Source: Heliopora coerulea (taxonomy: Eukaryota; Cnidaria; Anthozoa; Scleralcyonacea; Helioporidae). From it: a stretch of 64,000 nucleotides of DNA. The stretch spans positions 994,501 through 1,058,500 of the forward strand of contig JASJOG010000042.1 in NCBI GenBank assembly GCA_030142905.1, written 5' to 3'. Below, piece after piece: positions 62,201 to 64,000 of this stretch. Position 1 is the stretch's first letter. Every line of letters begins with the position of its first letter. Under the pieces are notes generated by a model. The model ran no database searches, was not told the DNA's origin, and saw nothing but the letters and a program-made list of their open reading frames with translations. The translations under genes were made by a program, and so were the position numbers.

Positions 62201-63791
62201 ACTTTATAAAAATCTCATTTTACTTCGAAGGTGCCACAGCATTAGCAACAATACGTTAGTTAAATTAAAATCTTATTTCGCTATTGACCCTTGCAAGGTG
62301 GGCGATCTCCCCTCGACGAGTAAAATCGTCTGGCGTTAGCCGAAGTAAAATAATGGCAGTTTTAGGGGGTCGGGAAAAGAGTTAATACCTCCATTATTAT
62401 GAGTCGATTAAAAGTTTTATTCCGGGCATTAAACTTTCTCAGAACGTCACCGAGTTAATGCGCTTGAGCGAACAATTATTTGCTACATTCCTTTGCCGGA
62501 AGTTAGTAATCTTCCACCAAAACAAAAAGATGAGAAAAATAAATGGAACAACAATGATAGTTATTTCACTGTTCTATTATTAGGCATATGACATATTCCA
62601 AGGGATACGAAATGAATTCGTGAAGAGTCTCCCGGACAAAACATGGATGGATAGTATTACTAAAAGGGAAGCGAAAGAGAAGGTAAATTCCACCACAAAC
62701 GCTCGGCAGCAATAATTGTCAAATTTGTGGACGTTTACAATGGCATCAAATTATTTCTGGTAATCTGGTAAACATCAAGCCTAATAATAAGAGCTAATTT
62801 TTTATATGAAAAAAGAAAACAAAATTTTAAATAAAGCATAAATCCTCAGAAAGTGTTTGATAAATCCTCAGAAAGTGTTTCTGAGCCCTAAACGGGGATC
62901 GAACTCGTAAGAGTCTGAATACCGCTGACTCACTCCAACCATTGAGCTACCGAAGTTCAGATAGTGCAGGACAGGGCCACCAACCACCAAGATGGGCCCA
63001 GGGGAAGGTAGGGTCGTTGGGATTCTGAATTTTTCTCATGTTTCTGACGCGGGGATTAGAGATAAATTTTTAGACGCGTTCATATTGCACATAAATGGTA
63101 TTTATTGACTGTTTTAAATTATTTGAATATGCCTAAAATTAAATTATCCTGTATCGTTGAAGAAAATTAGCGGATTAACGTGGCACGGCCGGCAGTGGGC
63201 CCCTTCCGTTGGCACGGGCCCCGGGGCAGTTCCCCGGTTAACACCCTCTCGGCGCTCCTGGTGTTGAAAGGTCAGAGATGCGTGCCGTTTGAAAGGCTCG
63301 TAAAAAGCACGGCGTATGAATTGAGCCCTAACCTGCTGGCAAGGAAACGAAATTCTGACGTTTCAAGTAGAAACCGTTCGTCAGATTGATATTTTACCCA
63401 CAGAAAATCACCAGTTTTCAAGAAACTGTCGATGTTTCTTTGTCATTTGTCGGCAGTTTACCCTTTTTAAATTTTTCTACATTCTTCGTTTGACTCACTG
63501 TTTCCGAAGGTTTTCAAGTTTTGAAAAGAAACGCTTTCTTTCATTAATACAGCTGTAAGTCGCATCGAACTGCTACTGTAAGTCACAGTTTCTCAAATAT
63601 TCACCGTTAAATCGTTTTATGTTAAACGCTGTTGAATGCAGAATTCAATATTGCGATCTTGTTTACCATACCTCTGGAGCTTTTAAGCATAAGTATTCAA
63701 TGATATTCTTCAGGCAAATGCAATCAATTTTCTCGTTGGATACAATGACGACCTGAAGAGTTCGCAGAAACTTGGGAAAGTTTATGAGGAG
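49490..63791 (+). CDS. Gene 2: M13 neprilysin/ECE-like peptidase, 3' part beyond window
   Basis: Ten exons (49490-49736, 54099-54295, 56341-56598, 57298-57366, 58176-58292, 59378-59443, 60477-60610, 60912-61137, 62584-62682, 63714-63791), all GT-AG, phases identical to gene 1, most lengths identical (197, 258, 117, 134, 226, 99, 78). Key motifs: VDPCDDFYSFACGGY, MYDTC, FDWLAFL, RWQTC, WMDSITKREAKEK and FLVGYNDD. Same product type as gene 1: a type II membrane peptidase with an extracellular catalytic domain. Zinc motif exons lie to the right of 64000 and cannot be judged. Tandem paralogue of gene 1; whether it is an active enzyme is unknown. Confidence 0.92.
49737..54098. other. intron 1 of gene 2
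   Basis: 4.4 kb. Contains a CATC-type run (about 51690-51760), GC-rich GGGCCC patches at about 51780-51820 and 52670-52710 that may be the ends of one degraded element, and otherwise AT-rich DNA. No M13 exon seen. Confidence 0.75.
51780..52710. mobile_element. possible degraded element bounded by GGGCCC-rich ends
   Basis: Left GCGGGCCCCGGGTC and GCGGGCCCCTCC; right GCCCGGGCTCCCC and GGGCCCGGACC in roughly inverted arrangement. Similar GC-rich patches occur at 63190-63240. Limits are uncertain and no coding remains were seen. Confidence 0.3.
54099..54295 (+). CDS. Gene 2 exon 2: start of M13 ectodomain
   Basis: Phase 1 in: DLLQKMDQTVDPCDDFYS, then FACGGYEKS, ending YYSK. Carries the diagnostic P-C-D-D-F-Y and C-G-G. 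197 nt as in gene 1. Confidence 0.95.
54296..56340. other. intron 2 of gene 2
   Basis: 2.0 kb with a TTAGGG array at 55979-56005. A 115-codon open frame at 54461-54808 has no recognisable domain or splice context. Confidence 0.75.
55979..56005. repeat. interstitial telomeric TTAGGG repeat
   Basis: Four complete TTAGGG units plus TTA, exactly in register, on the + strand. Confidence 0.9.
56341..56598 (+). CDS. Gene 2 exon 3
   Basis: 86 codons: NIPVTKAFGMYDTCMD to NPKNSSRHAFF, phase 0, 258 nt, aligned residue for residue with gene 1 exon 3. Contains the cysteine of MYDTC. Confidence 0.93.
56599..57297. other. intron 3 of gene 2
   Basis: About 700 bp of pyrimidine-rich sequence (ACTTCACTTC-type); no other feature. 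Confidence 0.8.
57298..57366 (+). CDS. Gene 2 exon 4
   Basis: 23 codons, IYNANLELKSSSYLPN then KTPEDEK, phase 0. Counterpart of gene 1 exon 4 (75 nt there, 69 here), the most variable exon of the pair. Confidence 0.85.
57367..58175. other. intron 4 of gene 2
   Basis: Roughly 810 bp, AT-rich, no recognisable feature. Confidence 0.8.
58176..58292 (+). CDS. Gene 2 exon 5
   Basis: 39 codons: LRYSYREYMVNMMKSIG to KLEKRLAK, phase 0. Matches gene 1 exon 5 (Y-R-x-Y-M-V). Confidence 0.93.
58293..59377. other. intron 5 of gene 2
   Basis: Contains TTG runs (about 58485-58514 and 59205-59245) and a foldback (58941-59099). Confidence 0.8.
58941..59099. mobile_element. small foldback with hammerhead-like remnants
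   Basis: Left ATTCTTTACATAAAGGG and GAAAAGAGTTATG pair with the right end. The right side has GATGACTTTTAGTCATTGAAACG; the left complement reads CTGATCATGACTTTTAGCC then GAAA. Both look like decayed CTGATGA-stem-GAAA cores. Confidence 0.5.
59378..59443 (+). CDS. Gene 2 exon 6
   Basis: 22 codons, IYVRFSSSESSPTIAELSK then FTK, phase 0, after the acceptor TTTTTTCAG. Aligns with gene 1 exon 6 (N-E-R-A-S-P...L-S-N-Y-T). Confidence 0.85.
59444..60476. other. intron 6 of gene 2
   Basis: 1.0 kb AT-rich; no feature recognised. Confidence 0.8.
60477..60610 (+). CDS. Gene 2 exon 7
   Basis: FDWLAFLRKLTVDMNYFP and onward to YTKKQ; phase 0 in, phase 2 out; 134 nt. Same F-D-W-L-x-F-L start as gene 1 exon 7. 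Confidence 0.93.
60611..60911. repeat. intron 7 of gene 2, largely CATT/CATC microsatellite
   Basis: Most of this 301-bp intron is CATT, CATC and CGTC units (about 60650-60770), producing an artefactual open frame. Confidence 0.85.
60912..61137 (+). CDS. Gene 2 exon 8
   Basis: (H)ILSNFIAWKIVRGSI, then EEPKRWQTC and YLYVDQRFSEKS. R-W-x-x-C cysteine conserved; 226 nt as in gene 1. The donor ATG|GTTTGT is weak but phase-consistent. Confidence 0.92.
61138..62583. other. intron 8 of gene 2
   Basis: 1.4 kb AT-rich; no recognisable element. Confidence 0.8.
62584..62682 (+). CDS. Gene 2 exon 9
   Basis: 33 codons, AYDIFQGIRNEFVKSLP then TWMDSITKREAKEK; phase 0. Clear match to gene 1 exon 9. Confidence 0.95.
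62683..63713. other. intron 9 of gene 2
   Basis: Contains a tRNA-like antisense fragment (62880-62956) and GC-rich GGGCCC patches at about 62990 and 63190-63240. Confidence 0.75.
62880..62956 (-). repeat. tRNA-like fragment of the foldback family
   Basis: On the minus strand: GGTAGCTCAATGGTTGGAG (A box) and GAGTTCGATCCCCGTTTAGG (B box), then GCTCAGAAA. On the + strand AAATCCTCAGAAAGTGTTT is duplicated just before it. A mirrored second arm was not found, so this may be a solo or truncated copy. Confidence 0.6.
63714..63791 (+). CDS. Gene 2 exon 10 (last in window)
   Basis: 26 codons, ANAINFLVGYNDDLKSSQ then KLGKVYEE; phase 0 with donor GAG|GTAAGA. Corresponds to gene 1 exon 10, so eight or nine more exons should lie beyond 64000. 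Confidence 0.93.
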
Positions 63792-64000
63792 GTAAGAACT
63801 TAGAGATGCCAAAAATTGTTGAACTCCTAACGAGCGCTGTAATTTTTGGTGTATGAATTATTTACAGCTATCAGGCCTCCTGTAGTTCAACTATTATACA
63901 CTTGAAATTGGGTTGAAAAAACTACATCATGTTCTATATGTTTAACCAAAATTAACTCTAAAACGATGACCGGATAAGCTTACTAATTTAGGACTCAATT
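63792..64000. other. start of intron 10 of gene 2
   Basis: 209 bp of intron running off the window; nothing further seen. Confidence 0.8.

Overview
The window is metazoan nuclear DNA: AT-rich, intron-dense, full of microsatellites and small foldback elements, with one short interstitial TTAGGG array. The style of the repeats, including a Crypton/KIAA1958-like fragment, many inverted-repeat elements and hammerhead-like motifs, points to an anthozoan cnidarian (coral or sea anemone). That placement is inferred, not proven. No rRNA gene, no bacterial-type gene and no CRISPR array was seen.

Only two protein-coding loci could be traced, both on the + strand and both M13 (neprilysin/ECE-like) zinc metallopeptidases of type II membrane topology. 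Gene 1 has an 18-exon body at 23121-44391 covering the whole ectodomain, with HELTH, GENIAD and the C-terminal C-x-V-W end. Upstream of this single body lie three homologous first exons: A at 2977-3316, B at 17034-17385 and C at 20206-20551. Each encodes a cytosolic tail, the membrane anchor and the first cysteine pair, and each ends in splice phase 1, compatible with exon 23121. Joined to the body they predict proteins of 779, 783 and 781 residues. They are either alternative first exons or leftovers of partial tandem duplication. B and C also share sequence upstream and downstream of the coding part. Gene 2 starts at 49490; ten exons are traced to 63791 and it runs off the right edge before its active site. 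Its exon lengths and phases almost exactly match gene 1, so it is a tandem paralogue.

The rest is intron and intergenic DNA. It holds a family of tRNA-like foldback elements (about 21.4, 25.1, 29.05 and 37.6 kb, with a related piece at 62.9 kb), foldbacks with hammerhead-ribozyme-like cores (24.4-25.0, 27.3-28.15, 44.96-45.22 and 58.94-59.10 kb), hAT-like and PIF/Harbinger-like MITEs with visible target duplications, a 310-bp intronic repeat whose end coincides with a splice acceptor, tandem duplications and many microsatellites.

The most noteworthy items are the three swappable membrane-anchor exons feeding one peptidase body, a Trp where gene 1 should carry the conserved active-site His of the C-terminal H-S-P motif, and the tRNA-like and hammerhead-like foldbacks.
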